DNA from: Chlamydiales bacterium
GTDB taxonomy: Bacteria > Chlamydiota > Chlamydiia > Chlamydiales > JAAKFR01
DNA length: 44,069 nucleotides
Assembly (NCBI GenBank): GCA_020831465.1
Contig: JAFIGI010000038.1
Location: forward strand, 1-44,069
Direction: 5' to 3'
Positions 30,767 through 39,799 of the stretch are shown here, in pieces. The translations under genes were made by a program, and so were the position numbers. The notes beneath the pieces are model-generated. The model did no database searches. It worked only from the letters and a program-made list of their open reading frames with translations, and was not told where the DNA came from. Numbering within the stretch: the first letter of the stretch is position 1; every line of letters begins with the position of its first letter.

Positions 30767-31974
30767 CCACACTTCCCCTCCTTTTGGCCACGTCAATCTG
30801 TCAGACCCTTTTCGAGGCAGGTTATACGGCCTATTTCGCAGGAGGGTGGGTCCGCGATTTACTGCTCGACAACCCAACTGATGAAATCGACATCGCCACC
30901 AGCGCGCCTCCGCACGTTATTCAAGAGCTCTTTCCCAAAACGATCCCTGTCGGCATTGCATTTGGAGTTGTGATTGTCGTTTTGGAGGGCATCAATTTCG
31001 AGGTAACCACCTTCCGGAAGGACCATCCCTACTATGACGGGCGTCATCCCGAGGGCGTCGACTTTTCCACTCCCGAAAAGGATGCATTCAGACGCGATTT
31101 CACCATCAACGGAATGTTCTTCGACCCTTTAAGCGAATCGATTTATGATTATGTCGGAGGGCGGGAAGATTTAGAAAAGAGACTGATCCGCGCGATCGGC
31201 GATCCCCGCCGCCGCTTCTCCGAAGACCGTCTCCGCATGATCCGCGCCGTACGTTTTTCGGCTCGCCTTGAATTTCGTATCGAAGAGGAGACCGATGCCG
31301 CCATCTGCGAGCTCGCTTCGACCCTATTTCCCTCCGTTTCGATGGAGCGGATTTGGCAAGAGTTCTGCAAAATGGCTGCTTTCCCCCATTTCGACCAAGC
31401 TTTGATCCAGCTCAAGCGGCTCAATTTGCTGGAGACGATTTTTCCTCAGCTGAAAGAAGCAGATATCGAGAAGCTCGTTTCCCCCTTTCTCTACTTTCCG
31501 CTCCGCTCTCCCGCGATTATTTACCTACTTGAGCTTTTTCCCGATGCATCCTTAGAAGAACGAATCGCCCTTTGCTCCTATTTGAAGACCTCTAACGCCG
31601 AGAAAAAGCTTGTGGAGTTTTTCACCCGATCGTCCGCCCTTTTCGATCAGCCCGGAACAGAGCCTTACGATTGGGCCCATCTTTACGCCCATCCCCATTC
31701 CGAGCTTCTGATCCGCGTGCGCGCTGCGCGGATTTACCCGCCCGAACGGATCGTCTTTCTTGAAGAGCATGAAGCGCGCCGCGAGCGGCTCAAAAAGCAC
31801 ATTGAGCGGATCCAAGAACACCGCCCGCTTGTCACCTCCGCGATGCTTAAGGAGAAAGGTATCCCGCCCGGCAAAAAGATGGGGCAACTCTTAAAAGAAG
31901 CGGAACGCTTTGCGGTCAATCATCATCTTGATTCTCCGGAAGAAGTTCTGAAAATGCTTCCGATAAACGAGTAG
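30763..31974 (+). CDS. pcnB: poly(A) polymerase / tRNA nucleotidyltransferase family protein
   Basis: The 403-residue class II nucleotidyltransferase has [14 protein letters not shown] (25-38) with the acidic metal site in DEIDIAT (40-46). The FGVV.V.....FEVTTFRKD block, [34 protein letters not shown] and [20 protein letters not shown] (base/ATP recognition and helix) follow. These define the PcnB/Cca family; which of polyadenylation or CCA addition it performs cannot be settled, but the position after clpX equals that of the gene annotated pcnB in Chlamydia. Its last 59 bases overlap the convergent glycosyltransferase gene. Confidence 0.92.
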   Translation: MTTLPLLLATSICQTLFEAGYTAYFAGGWVRDLLLDNPTDEIDIATSAPPHVIQELFPKTIPVGIAFGVVIVVLEGINFEVTTFRKDHPYYDGRHPEGVDFSTPEKDAFRRDFTINGMFFDPLSESIYDYVGGREDLEKRLIRAIGDPRRRFSEDRLRMIRAVRFSARLEFRIEEETDAAICELASTLFPSVSMERIWQEFCKMAAFPHFDQALIQLKRLNLLETIFPQLKEADIEKLVSPFLYFPLRSPAIIYLLELFPDASLEERIALCSYLKTSNAEKKLVEFFTRSSALFDQPGTEPYDWAHLYAHPHSELLIRVRAARIYPPERIVFLEEHEARRERLKKHIERIQEHRPLVTSAMLKEKGIPPGKKMGQLLKEAERFAVNHHLDSPEEVLKMLPINE

Positions 31975-32968
31975 CGAGCTCTCTATTAGAGGGGTAGGTG
32001 GGTTTTTTAAATCGGGGGAGGGCCGAAGAAAAGGCCAAATCCAGCTGTTCATGCGGAATGACTAACGCATTGCCTTCCGCCGCTTCTATCATTTCCGGGA
32101 CATCACAACAAATCACCGGAGTCCCTAACATCCGCGCTTCTGCTATGGGCATCCCATATCCCTCATAAAGGGAGGGCATGATATAAGCCTTTGCACCCTT
32201 GACGAGGGCATTGAGCGTTATATCAGGGAGATAGTCTAAAACTTTGATCTTTTCGGAAAACCTTTTCGTCTCACCAAGAATTTCCGAATCACGCCACCCC
32301 TTTCCTCCAACCAAAACAAGGGGATGGGTTGAGTCGAAAGCCTTCAAAGCCAACACGATATTTTTTCTCGGCTCGAGAGTTCCAACCATGATATAGTAAT
32401 CCCTGTACTTAAGAGAAAACCGTTTCAAAACCTCTTCAACGGGTTCCGCTTGGAGATTTTTAATTGGAGGGATCACAACTCTGTCCGCCCTCAAACCATA
32501 TAGTTTATCCAGTCGAGTCGCCGTGCCTTGAGAGATCGCTATGTGACGATCGGCCCTTTTATATAACCATTTTCCAAATACTCTTAAGTAGGCTCCACGC
32601 ACATACGAAACCGTTTTTGGATAGAGCCGATAGGCAAAATCATAGATAGTAATGATCATTTTACCCCGACCAAAAAGAGGAATTGACTGAGTCGACCCCC
32701 AAAAGAGATCGACCCTATCCTTTCGGCAGTTCCACGCTAAGGTTGTTTGGCTCCAGAGAGCTTCACTTCTTCCTAAAAATGGGACAATACGGATTGTCAC
32801 ATTGGGATATTTTCTAAGCAAATGCAGTCTCTGGCTGTTGTTGATCGCATAGAGAAAAAAACGATCCTCTCCCCTTATTTGAATAAGCTCTTCTAAAAGA
32901 TAATAGAGATAATTGCCGACACCGGTCAGTCTTTCCCTTAAAGGCGTTGCATCAACTCCAATTCGCAT
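31916..32968 (-). CDS. glycosyltransferase family 4
   Basis: The 350-residue GT-B enzyme has MRIGVDATPLRERLTGVGNY at the start, IAISQGTATRLDKLYG in the linker region, MVGTLEPRKNIVLALKAF at the second Rossmann domain and the donor-binding PSLYEGYGMPIAEARMLGTPVI (E-x7-E). The start is the IGVDATPL type typical of mannosyl- and rhamnosyltransferases of O-antigen and capsule loci. Acts on the cytosolic face of the inner membrane. AAGGTGAG precedes the ATG. Its 3' end overlaps the pcnB 3' end by 59 bases in convergent orientation. Confidence 0.93.
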   Translation of the reverse strand: MRIGVDATPLRERLTGVGNYLYYLLEELIQIRGEDRFFLYAINNSQRLHLLRKYPNVTIRIVPFLGRSEALWSQTTLAWNCRKDRVDLFWGSTQSIPLFGRGKMIITIYDFAYRLYPKTVSYVRGAYLRVFGKWLYKRADRHIAISQGTATRLDKLYGLRADRVVIPPIKNLQAEPVEEVLKRFSLKYRDYYIMVGTLEPRKNIVLALKAFDSTHPLVLVGGKGWRDSEILGETKRFSEKIKVLDYLPDITLNALVKGAKAYIMPSLYEGYGMPIAEARMLGTPVICCDVPEMIEAAEGNALVIPHEQLDLAFSSALPRFKKPTYPSNRELATRLSEAFSELLPENQDDD

Positions 32969-32983
32969 AACTCACCTTAGAGT

Positions 32984-34105
32984 TCATAAATCGAGCGCTT
33001 CTAAAAAAGTCTCACCCCGCATGATTTGAATTTCACCCTGGACTCTTTCTTGCTTTAAATTTTTAACAACCTGACAAGCGGGCAAGCTATATTTCTCATG
33101 AAAATAGTGCAACCCTTTACCAATCGTGCGGTTCGCATTCTTCACTTCGATGATCCGCTCTATGCGGTCTTCAGAAACTAAAGCGAAATCTACCTCATGC
33201 TTCTCTTTGGTTTGGAGATAGTGCAAACCATACGGTTTCGCTTTGTAATCTATTTTCGAAAAAACATGTTTCAGCAAACACGTTGCGACGAGGTTTTCGA
33301 ATTTCACACCTTCGTCGCCTTTCACAAGCCCGTTATCGAAAAAATAGATCTTCGGCTCTTTACGCAAACTGCGGGCAATATTTTTTGAGAAGGGCGTGAC
33401 GCGGAAAATAATGTAGAGAGCCTCCAAGATTTGGATATATTTTTTCACCGTGTTTGGGGAGACCTGGATATCTTCGGATATAGAGGTATATGAAACAGGA
33501 GAACCGACCTTCTCCCTTAACAGCTCGAAAATCAAACGAATCGCTTTTATATTTTGGATCTGATCGAAGTCAAGAACATCTCCCCTAAGCAAACTGTCGA
33601 CATATTGCAACCTCCACCGACCAGCTTCAACAGCATCAGGAGATAAAAATGGTTCAGGGAATCCTCCCCTTTCTAAAAAACGATCCATCGTATAGGGAAC
33701 ATTTGCTCTAACGCATTCAACAGGCGAAAGAGGCATTAGCCGATGTAAAAAATAACGTCCCGCGAGTGAATCGCCGACTTGATTGAAAATTTCAAGACGT
33801 GCGCTTCCGGTTACGAGTATTTTTTGATGAGGGTCTTTCGTGTCATAAACGCCTTTCAAATAATTTTTCCATTGGGGCATTTTATGAATTTCATCGAGAA
33901 TGATCAATTCGACATTAGGAAGCCAGGAGCATGCGGTAATGATACGCCTATCCTCCGAAGAGTCATAATTGAGATAGACATGTGAGTCAAATTCAGAGAC
34001 AATCGATTTCGCAAGGGTCGTTTTTCCTGCCTGTCGAGGCCCGGCTAAGAGGACCATTTTTTTCTTAAGATCACGTAAAATTGCTGCTTTTTGCACTCTT
34101 TCCAT
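32984..34105 (-). CDS. AAA+ ATPase with DUF4143 domain
   Basis: I place the start at ATG 34105 (MERVQKAAILRDLKKKMVLL...), giving 373 residues; a longer frame to 34246 would run into the divergent gene. Walker A AGPRQAGKTTLAK (21-33), Walker B VELIILDEIHKMP, sensor-1 ILVTGSARLEIF. The C-terminal DUF4143 half includes a winged-helix (YTSISEDIQVSPNTVKKYIQ) and a nuclease-like end (KHEVDFALVSEDRIERIIEV K). Proteins of this family are common in accessory regions and of uncertain role. A near-perfect palindrome (34109-34138) covers the bases just before the ATG. It sits alone among glycan genes and is probably unrelated to them. Confidence 0.9.
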   Translation of the reverse strand: MERVQKAAILRDLKKKMVLLAGPRQAGKTTLAKSIVSEFDSHVYLNYDSSEDRRIITACSWLPNVELIILDEIHKMPQWKNYLKGVYDTKDPHQKILVTGSARLEIFNQVGDSLAGRYFLHRLMPLSPVECVRANVPYTMDRFLERGGFPEPFLSPDAVEAGRWRLQYVDSLLRGDVLDFDQIQNIKAIRLIFELLREKVGSPVSYTSISEDIQVSPNTVKKYIQILEALYIIFRVTPFSKNIARSLRKEPKIYFFDNGLVKGDEGVKFENLVATCLLKHVFSKIDYKAKPYGLHYLQTKEKHEVDFALVSEDRIERIIEVKNANRTIGKGLHYFHEKYSLPACQVVKNLKQERVQGEIQIMRGETFLEALDL

Positions 34106-34108
34106 AAT

Positions 34109-34138
34109 GACTATTATGCAAAACTTTGCAGAATAGTC
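34109..34138. promoter_or_regulatory. 30-bp near-perfect palindrome at the ATPase start
   Basis: GACTATTATGCAAA and TTTGCAGAATAGTC are inverted 14-mers with one mismatch and a 2-base centre, three bases upstream of the ATPase ATG. It could be an autoregulatory operator or a leader hairpin. Confidence 0.6.
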
Positions 34139-34214
34139 AAGACCAAAACGCAACTGCGTGCAAAACAGTCGAAAAACTAGCATTTTTTTACGAATTGTGT
34201 GAAGATGACCCCCT

Positions 34215-35216
34215 ATGTCGCCACCCGTAGCCGTTTTTGGACACAAACGCCCTCAGCATTTGAAAGCCTGTTTGGAAGCAGTGCGTTGTTCCGAAGCCCT
34301 GCTCGGAAAGCAGCTCCCGCTTTACATCTACTGTGATGCCGCACGAAACAAAGCAGAGGCAAAAGACGTTGAGACGACGCTTGCCGTAGCCCGGGAATTT
34401 GGGAGAGGAGAGGTTATTGCTCGCAAGGAAAACTTCGGTTTCCGCAACATCACCGAAGGAATTTCTTCCCTTTGCGAAAAATACGGGAAGGTAATTGTCC
34501 TCGAGGACGACGTGCTGATCTCTCCCGATTTTCTTCCCTTTATAGTTTCCGCTCTCGAGAAGTATCAGGATAATCCAGAAGTCTTTATGGTCTCAGGATT
34601 CATGTATTTCGCAGAACGCTTTTCTGCCCCTGAGGCCTATTTCCTCAACCTCGGCTTCATTTGGGGTTGGGCGACATGGAGCCGAGCATGGAAACACTAC
34701 GACTACTCCCCAACAGGATGGGAGGGTTTTGTAAAAGATAAGCAGGCGCGCTATATGTATGATTGCCTCGGTTCGATGCCATTTTCCGCCTCTTTGCGCA
34801 AAACACTCACCGGCCAATGGAAAGCTTGGGCACCTCAATGGGCATACGCGATGCATCGCGCAGGAGGAGTCTCTCTTTATCCACAACGCTCTTTAGTCTG
34901 GAATTGCGGATGCGGCGGAGGGACACACGGCGATGCGAAACTTGACGCAAGTCCGCTATTAGGAAGAAGAGAATACTATATTCATGGCACAATGGAGTAT
35001 TCTGATTTTAAAAAACCACGCCTTTCCGAAGAGATCTACAAGGGCAAGTCTTTTCCTAAGGAAGTAAAAATAGATAAGAAGGTGTTGCGCCAACTCGCGA
35101 TTATCTTTTTAAAGGAAAGGCTCGAAACACAAGAAAAGCGTAAACGATGGCGCCTCTATCTAAAGCTTAATTTTCATAAATTAATGGCTCGTATAAGTGC
35201 CTTTCCCAGTTTTTGA
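34215..35216 (+). CDS. glycosyltransferase, GT-A fold (GT2-like)
   Basis: The 333-residue protein starts PPVAVFGHKRPQHLKACLEA, a GT-A nucleotide-sugar site like that of GT2 and GNT-I-type enzymes. The acidic metal site is VIVLEDDVLISPDFLPF (93-109; D98, D99). It continues with NLGFIWGWATWSRAWKHYDY, a block found in sugar transferases of LPS and capsule loci, and ends in a basic helical tail (KERLETQEKRKRWRLYLK) that may contact the membrane. Its 3' end overlaps the convergent GT4 gene at 35174 by 43 bases. Sugar specificity unknown. Confidence 0.85.
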   Translation: MSPPVAVFGHKRPQHLKACLEAVRCSEALLGKQLPLYIYCDAARNKAEAKDVETTLAVAREFGRGEVIARKENFGFRNITEGISSLCEKYGKVIVLEDDVLISPDFLPFIVSALEKYQDNPEVFMVSGFMYFAERFSAPEAYFLNLGFIWGWATWSRAWKHYDYSPTGWEGFVKDKQARYMYDCLGSMPFSASLRKTLTGQWKAWAPQWAYAMHRAGGVSLYPQRSLVWNCGCGGGTHGDAKLDASPLLGRREYYIHGTMEYSDFKKPRLSEEIYKGKSFPKEVKIDKKVLRQLAIIFLKERLETQEKRKRWRLYLKLNFHKLMARISAFPSF

Positions 35217-36307
35217 ATGTTCTCTTCGCGTTTTTGCCACAAAACATCATCAGACGGCTTTTGCCGCTGATTTTTTAATAGCTCTCTCATCTTAACGCAC
35301 AGATCATCGCTATTTTGAACTTCAAAAAAATAGACATGATCGCCCTCGACTTCACGATTTACATCGATGTCGGAGATGATGACCGGGACGCCGAGAGAAA
35401 GAGCATTTTGGACCGATCCCCCTCCCGGCCCTCCCTCAAAAAGAGTGGGCTGCAAAATAGCCCTTGAGTGCTTCATCAACTCGATTTGATCGCGTTTGGG
35501 AATATGGCCAAGCAAATGAACACGGTGGCGAAAAGGTTTGATCAACTCGAGCAACTCTTTGTAATAGCCGGGAAAACGAAAATCATCTTCTTTTCCCGTG
35601 CAAACAAGATGCACATCACTATCCAATTTGCTTAAAGCTTCAAAAGCTGTCCGATGTCCTTTATGCACCCAAAATTGATTGGAAATCATAAAGTAGATTT
35701 CCGGAACAGAGTATTTTGCTCGTACATCGTAAGTGAGAGGCTCAAGCCATTCCCTCTCCAGAAGAATCGGAGCGAATGGGAGGGAAATGACTTCACAATC
35801 TGTTTTAGGAAAAAAATGCTCTATATCCCTTTTGACCGCTCTAGATGTGGTAATGAGACGTTTTCTCCGCTTTAAAATATTGGAAATGGTTCGATCGCGG
35901 TTTTTTCGTTCATCTTCAGAAAAAAATTGAGGGAAGTGTTTATGCTGCAAATCAGGATAATATCCAATATCAAACGTATCAACAGGGACGTCACTCCAAC
36001 AAAAGCAGGCGATGTCCGCTTTCAATTGCCTAAGCGAGCGATTCAATCGTTTTTTTCCGAAAGCCGAAAATGCAACTGGAAAAGGCATTTTTTTTCTAGC
36101 CCGTGCATGCAGGATTTGTTTCAAGAGAGGAACCTTTAAAAAGGGGTGTACCCCTTTAGAAAAGCATTTTTTTTCTGGATAAAGCAGCGTGATCTGCATC
36201 TTTTCCGGCGGATAGGTCGCAAGAAGAGCCGTTACATGCGTGTTAAAAAAATCGACTCCCCCCGGCCAATTCATAAATCCATCGGCTAAAACCACAACCC
36301 TCTTCAT
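35174..36307 (-). CDS. glycosyltransferase family 4
   Basis: The 377-residue GT-B enzyme has VDFFNTHVTALLATYPPEKM near the start, LITTSRAVKRDIEHFFPKTD in the linker, YFMISNQFWVHKGHRTAFEA at the second domain, HLLGHIPKRDQIELMKHSRA and the donor site PTLFEGGPGGGSVQNALSLG. The FEGGPGG sequence in place of the usual FEGFGLP is seen in a subset of family 4 enzymes. It is last in a three-gene operon with the acyltransferase (4-bp ATGA overlap) and the aminotransferase, so it may transfer the sugar those make. Confidence 0.92.
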   Translation of the reverse strand: MKRVVVLADGFMNWPGGVDFFNTHVTALLATYPPEKMQITLLYPEKKCFSKGVHPFLKVPLLKQILHARARKKMPFPVAFSAFGKKRLNRSLRQLKADIACFCWSDVPVDTFDIGYYPDLQHKHFPQFFSEDERKNRDRTISNILKRRKRLITTSRAVKRDIEHFFPKTDCEVISLPFAPILLEREWLEPLTYDVRAKYSVPEIYFMISNQFWVHKGHRTAFEALSKLDSDVHLVCTGKEDDFRFPGYYKELLELIKPFRHRVHLLGHIPKRDQIELMKHSRAILQPTLFEGGPGGGSVQNALSLGVPVIISDIDVNREVEGDHVYFFEVQNSDDLCVKMRELLKNQRQKPSDDVLWQKREENIQKLGKALIRAINL

Positions 36308-36909
36308 TTCACAATCCCTGCAGGATTTCCTATTGCCGTTTTATTCTTCTCTTCAATCACGCTATGGAGAACCGAGCCGGGTCCTAATTTACAGCGGTCG
36401 GATAGAGAGGATTTCGGCAACATGATCGCTCCTGTCCCCAAAGTATTCTCATCGCCCAAAGAGGCCCCCCCTGTTAAGATAACTCGCGAGAAAAGATTAT
36501 TAAAACTTCCTATCCTCGCATCGTGGTGGATGAGATTATTACCATTGAAAAGATTCCCGTTGCCCACCCTCACATCCGGAAAAATAACAGAGTGATACCC
36601 CACAATATTCCCTTCGCCGAGAATAGCCGTTTCAGCAACGGTCGCGGTCGGATGAATGAGATTGAAAAATGAGACATTTTTACCCTTGAGCGCCCTATAG
36701 ACTTTTTGGCGAATAGCAAGATCTCCAATCGCCAGTACGACCGATTCATCCTTTGAGAAACAGTAATTCTCTTCCGAACCTAAATAGAGATCGCCGTCAC
36801 ACTCTTTTTCGGGAGCTAAAAAGCCTCCAAAGGGAAGAGAGGCATCTTTTAACATCTGCCGCGCTTCTCGGGCCAAGCCGCCGGCTCCACAAATCAAAAT
36901 TTTTTGCAT
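36304..36909 (-). CDS. PglD/PerB/NeuD-type sugar O/N-acyltransferase
   Basis: The 201-residue protein has an N-terminal Rossmann-like part (KILICGAGGLAREARQML) that binds the sugar nucleotide and a C-terminal left-handed beta-helix of hexapeptide repeats (from about 95, e.g. AILGEGNIVGYHSVIFPDVR, LGDENTLGTGAIMLP). The likely catalytic His is in NLIHHDARIG, equivalent to the His-Glu site of PglD. Such enzymes transfer acetyl from CoA to the amino group of 4-amino-dideoxysugars. The gene overlaps the aminotransferase by 16 bases and the GT4 by 4 bases, so the three form one operon. Confidence 0.9.
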   Translation of the reverse strand: MQKILICGAGGLAREARQMLKDASLPFGGFLAPEKECDGDLYLGSEENYCFSKDESVVLAIGDLAIRQKVYRALKGKNVSFFNLIHPTATVAETAILGEGNIVGYHSVIFPDVRVGNGNLFNGNNLIHHDARIGSFNNLFSRVILTGGASLGDENTLGTGAIMLPKSSLSDRCKLGPGSVLHSVIEEKNKTAIGNPAGIVK

Positions 36910-37985
36910 GCAACCACGTCCTCAACCAGCGAACAAATCGAATCTAGTTGTTCTTTTGTAAGCCCCGGCCAACTTGGCAAGCTAAATCCCGCCTCTGCAA
37001 GAGCTTCCGCTACGGGATAGTCTCCCTCTCTCCCCGAATAATAAGGCATTAAGTGAATAGGAGTGAAAAAGGGGCGCGTTTCTACGCCATGCTCTCGGAG
37101 ATAGCGGCGGATCTCATTTTTTTGTTGTACATCTTCTGCCAGAAACGAACACATCCAATAGGAATTAATCATACCCTCTTTGTCTTTTTGATAGGATAAA
37201 GGCAACCTCTCCCTATAATGATCCGCGATTCTACGCTTTGCTTGCAGGATGGCTTCCGCTTGCTTCATCTGGCCCAGACCGATTGCAGCCTGCACATTTG
37301 TGAGTCGATAGTTGTATCCGAGAATATCATGAAAATATTCTTTCCCTTTAGCTAATTCCTGTCCTTTTAAGCAGCGCACCTTCTCATCGATTTCAGCGCT
37401 ATTTGTCACGACCATCCCCCCTTCGCCGCAACTGATAGTCTTGTTCCCGAAAAAGCTAAATGTCGCAATATCGCCGAAATTCCCGACATGCTTTCCCCGA
37501 TAAAATGTGCCGAACGCCTCCGCGCAATCTTCGATAATCAAAAGATTATGTTGTTTCGCAATTGCGCAAATAGCCTCCATATCGCAAGGATAACCATATA
37601 GGTGGACGGGCATCACCGCTTTTGTTCGGGGCGTTATTTTATCGACCAGATCTTTCGGATCCATTTGCCATGTCTCCGGGCAGGAATCTACAAATACAGG
37701 AAGAGCTTGGCAATATTTAACAGCATTTGCAGAAGCAACATACGTTAAAGTTGGAACCAGAACTTCATCACCCTCTTTGATATCAAGCGCCCGAAGCGCG
37801 ACGTGCAACGCAACCGTCCCATTTGAAACGGTTGCAGCAAATTGAGCATCTATGAAAGATGCAAAACTCTCTTCAAAAAGGGAAATAAACCTTCCTTTAC
37901 TCGATATCCAATTCGAATCTAAGCATTCATTCAAATATTTCTTTTCAATTTCTGTGAGATAGGGTTGATAAACAGGAATTTCCAT
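36894..37985 (-). CDS. DegT/DnrJ/EryC1 aminotransferase, GDP-perosamine-synthase-like
   Basis: The 363-residue PLP enzyme has PLP-binding K182 in FGNKTISCGEGGMVVT, D153 in IIEDCAEAFGT and the SNGTVALHVALRAL phosphate region (54-67). The N-terminal IPVYQPYLTEIEKKYLNECL, SNWISSKGRFI and PTLTYVASANAVKYC stretches and LGYNYRLTNVQAAIGLGQMK are close to GDP-perosamine synthases, so it probably makes a 4-amino-4,6-dideoxysugar nucleotide from a 4-keto intermediate. A PglE-type role is the alternative. The 4,6-dehydratase that must precede it is not in the window. AAAGGA precedes the ATG; first gene of the operon with acyltransferase and GT4. Confidence 0.92.
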   Translation of the reverse strand: MEIPVYQPYLTEIEKKYLNECLDSNWISSKGRFISLFEESFASFIDAQFAATVSNGTVALHVALRALDIKEGDEVLVPTLTYVASANAVKYCQALPVFVDSCPETWQMDPKDLVDKITPRTKAVMPVHLYGYPCDMEAICAIAKQHNLLIIEDCAEAFGTFYRGKHVGNFGDIATFSFFGNKTISCGEGGMVVTNSAEIDEKVRCLKGQELAKGKEYFHDILGYNYRLTNVQAAIGLGQMKQAEAILQAKRRIADHYRERLPLSYQKDKEGMINSYWMCSFLAEDVQQKNEIRRYLREHGVETRPFFTPIHLMPYYSGREGDYPVAEALAEAGFSLPSWPGLTKEQLDSICSLVEDVVACKKF

Positions 37986-38050
37986 TGTCCTTTCAATTGA
38001 TTTACAAAGATTTTATATTTAGAATCATCAGCTTGCAATAGAAATTTAGT

Positions 38051-39067
38051 ATGCTAAAAATACTTCACGATCTTACCCTCCTACTTCCTTTGCGTAGAAG
38101 GCGTATTTTCTTTATCTATACGCATAATAATGCCCATGACCGCTTCACCAATGGCCTCACAGCGAACACCGAGATTAGTTACTGGTGCCACTGCGCATTA
38201 AAAAAAGCAGGAGCTCCCGTAACCTTTCTGCGGCTACAAGGAGAAAAACCGTGGAGGGTCAACCAAATTACTGCAAAGGACATCGTCATTGGCCATCCCG
38301 GAGAGACCTATCGCAAAGCGTGCACGCGCACGAATAACGTAATCGCTTTCCAGCCATGGTCTGGAGATGAAGACCGTAACCAATCGGGAAAAACCAACTG
38401 CACTCCACTTGAAATCGAATTGGAAGATTACGCCCGTGCCAAATCGATTATTTGGCTGACAAGCGAGTTTAATGTAAAAAAATATCTTCAGACAAAGACA
38501 AACTTTTGGTTTGACTATTATCGAAATAAGCCCATCCGGTTGATTCATCAACCAATTGATTTACAACAATTTCCCCGCATCAAAACCGATTATCACACAA
38601 ATAATTTTCTCTACATCGGCAATGATTTGCATATGAAATGCTTGGACGATTCGCGCCGTTTAGTAAAAGAGCTGGATCGAACCTTAACGGTATATGGAGT
38701 TGGTGGGAAAAAGTTGAACAACCTGGACAGCCCTTCTGTGAAGAAGCTTGCCCAGGAGGCCGATTTTTTCATACAGCCCGGCATGTGGGAAGCGCAATGC
38801 GTCTCTATTTTGGAAGCCGCTGCCCGCGGTTTCATTCCGGTTGTCTCTCCTGAAACCGGCTACCCTTACGAACATCCCTTTCTCCTCAAACACGGGGATC
38901 ACGCGTATAACCTTAAGACGCTGCAAGCCCTTCTCAAGACTCCCCCAGGCGAGAGAAAAGCACTTGCCGACCACCTGCACAAAAAGCTGGTAAGCGACAT
39001 CAACCACAACAATTGGAAAGGGCTGACGGACGTATTATTGGAAGAGGTCAAGAAGTTAATATCTTGA
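38051..39067 (+). CDS. GT-B glycosyltransferase-like protein
   Basis: The 338-residue protein has a Rossmann-type second half: NNFLYIGNDLHMKCLDDSRR, LTVYGVGGKKLNNLDS and FFIQPGMWEAQCVSILEAAA (the E-x7-E-like donor loop), then VVSPETGYPYE. The first half has IVIGHPGETYRKA and IIWLTSEFNVKKYL, typical of family 4 enzymes with a cytosolic acceptor. It is divergent from the aminotransferase operon with a 65-base spacer that must hold both promoters. Its last 12 bases overlap the convergent barrel gene. Specificity unknown. Confidence 0.75.
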   Translation: MLKILHDLTLLLPLRRRRIFFIYTHNNAHDRFTNGLTANTEISYWCHCALKKAGAPVTFLRLQGEKPWRVNQITAKDIVIGHPGETYRKACTRTNNVIAFQPWSGDEDRNQSGKTNCTPLEIELEDYARAKSIIWLTSEFNVKKYLQTKTNFWFDYYRNKPIRLIHQPIDLQQFPRIKTDYHTNNFLYIGNDLHMKCLDDSRRLVKELDRTLTVYGVGGKKLNNLDSPSVKKLAQEADFFIQPGMWEAQCVSILEAAARGFIPVVSPETGYPYEHPFLLKHGDHAYNLKTLQALLKTPPGERKALADHLHKKLVSDINHNNWKGLTDVLLEEVKKLIS

Positions 39068-39724
39068 GCGCATTAATTTAGGACGATAGATCACTCCAAC
39101 CAAAATAGAATCTAGGGAAGGCGTGTGGTGATCCCGATGGAGATCTCCCGACCAGAATATGTGTGAATAGGTCACCTCAGCAAAAAGACAGTTTGAAAAA
39201 GGAAAGGCCATTCCCGCCGCCAGTTCAGGACGGAAGGCCTCTTTTTTGTCTGAGATGCCTGTGCTGAAGTAAAGTTCGGTATTTACATAAGCAAGACCGG
39301 CCTTCCCAAACAACGTTAGCCATTCGAACGGCCGGTAAGTGCCCCGAATGAGGAGGTCCAGGGCATAGGTTTCAGCTGTCATTTTGACACTGCTTAAGTT
39401 GCCCGCTTCGAAAAAAGTTGTGATCTCCCAGTTGAGATCGCTAAAAAAAGCGGCTCCCGCTTCGAGACCAAGCCCACGGCTTGAAGAAAAGCCGACGAAA
39501 ATGCGACCCGCCGCTCCACCGTTTGACTTCTTTGTCGAGACTTTCGTTATCACAAAATCGTCAAAAGAGGTCGTCCATGGTCTTCCGCTTCTGAAATCCT
39601 GCCATCCGTAGCCACCCTCAAGACCCACATAGATCCCGGAATTTTCGTAGCAGCATGATGAGAAAGCGAAAAGAGGGGAAATGAGAAGTAGAGATGAGAC
39701 AAAAAGAAAAATGAACCGGCACAT
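39056..39724 (-). CDS. outer membrane beta-barrel protein
   Basis: The 222-residue protein has a signal peptide (MCRFIFLFVSSLLLISPLFA) and then alternating strands typical of an 8-stranded barrel: SGIYVGLEGGYGWQDF, GGAAGRIFVGFSSSRGLGLE, DLLIRGTYRPFEWLTLFGKA, LAAGMAFPFSNCLFAEVTYS and SILVGVIYRP. It resembles the OmpA/OmpX-like 'beta-barrel porin 2' group. It lacks the usual terminal aromatic residue before the last basic residues (ends LMRSRY). Likely role is envelope structure or adhesion. It lies between glycan genes but there is no evidence that it joins their pathway. Confidence 0.82.
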   Translation of the reverse strand: MCRFIFLFVSSLLLISPLFAFSSCCYENSGIYVGLEGGYGWQDFRSGRPWTTSFDDFVITKVSTKKSNGGAAGRIFVGFSSSRGLGLEAGAAFFSDLNWEITTFFEAGNLSSVKMTAETYALDLLIRGTYRPFEWLTLFGKAGLAYVNTELYFSTGISDKKEAFRPELAAGMAFPFSNCLFAEVTYSHIFWSGDLHRDHHTPSLDSILVGVIYRPKLMRSRY

Positions 39725-39799
39725 AACTTTTTGCCCAAAAGTTATCTGAAAAAAAGAAGATGTGTCAACTATTTTTATTAACGCTCTGTGCGCGTTTTT

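Noticed and set aside
34106..34246. Longer DUF4143 ATPase start
   Set aside because: It would run through the palindrome and into the divergent glycosyltransferase start; ERVQKAAILRDLK after ATG 34105 is the usual family start.
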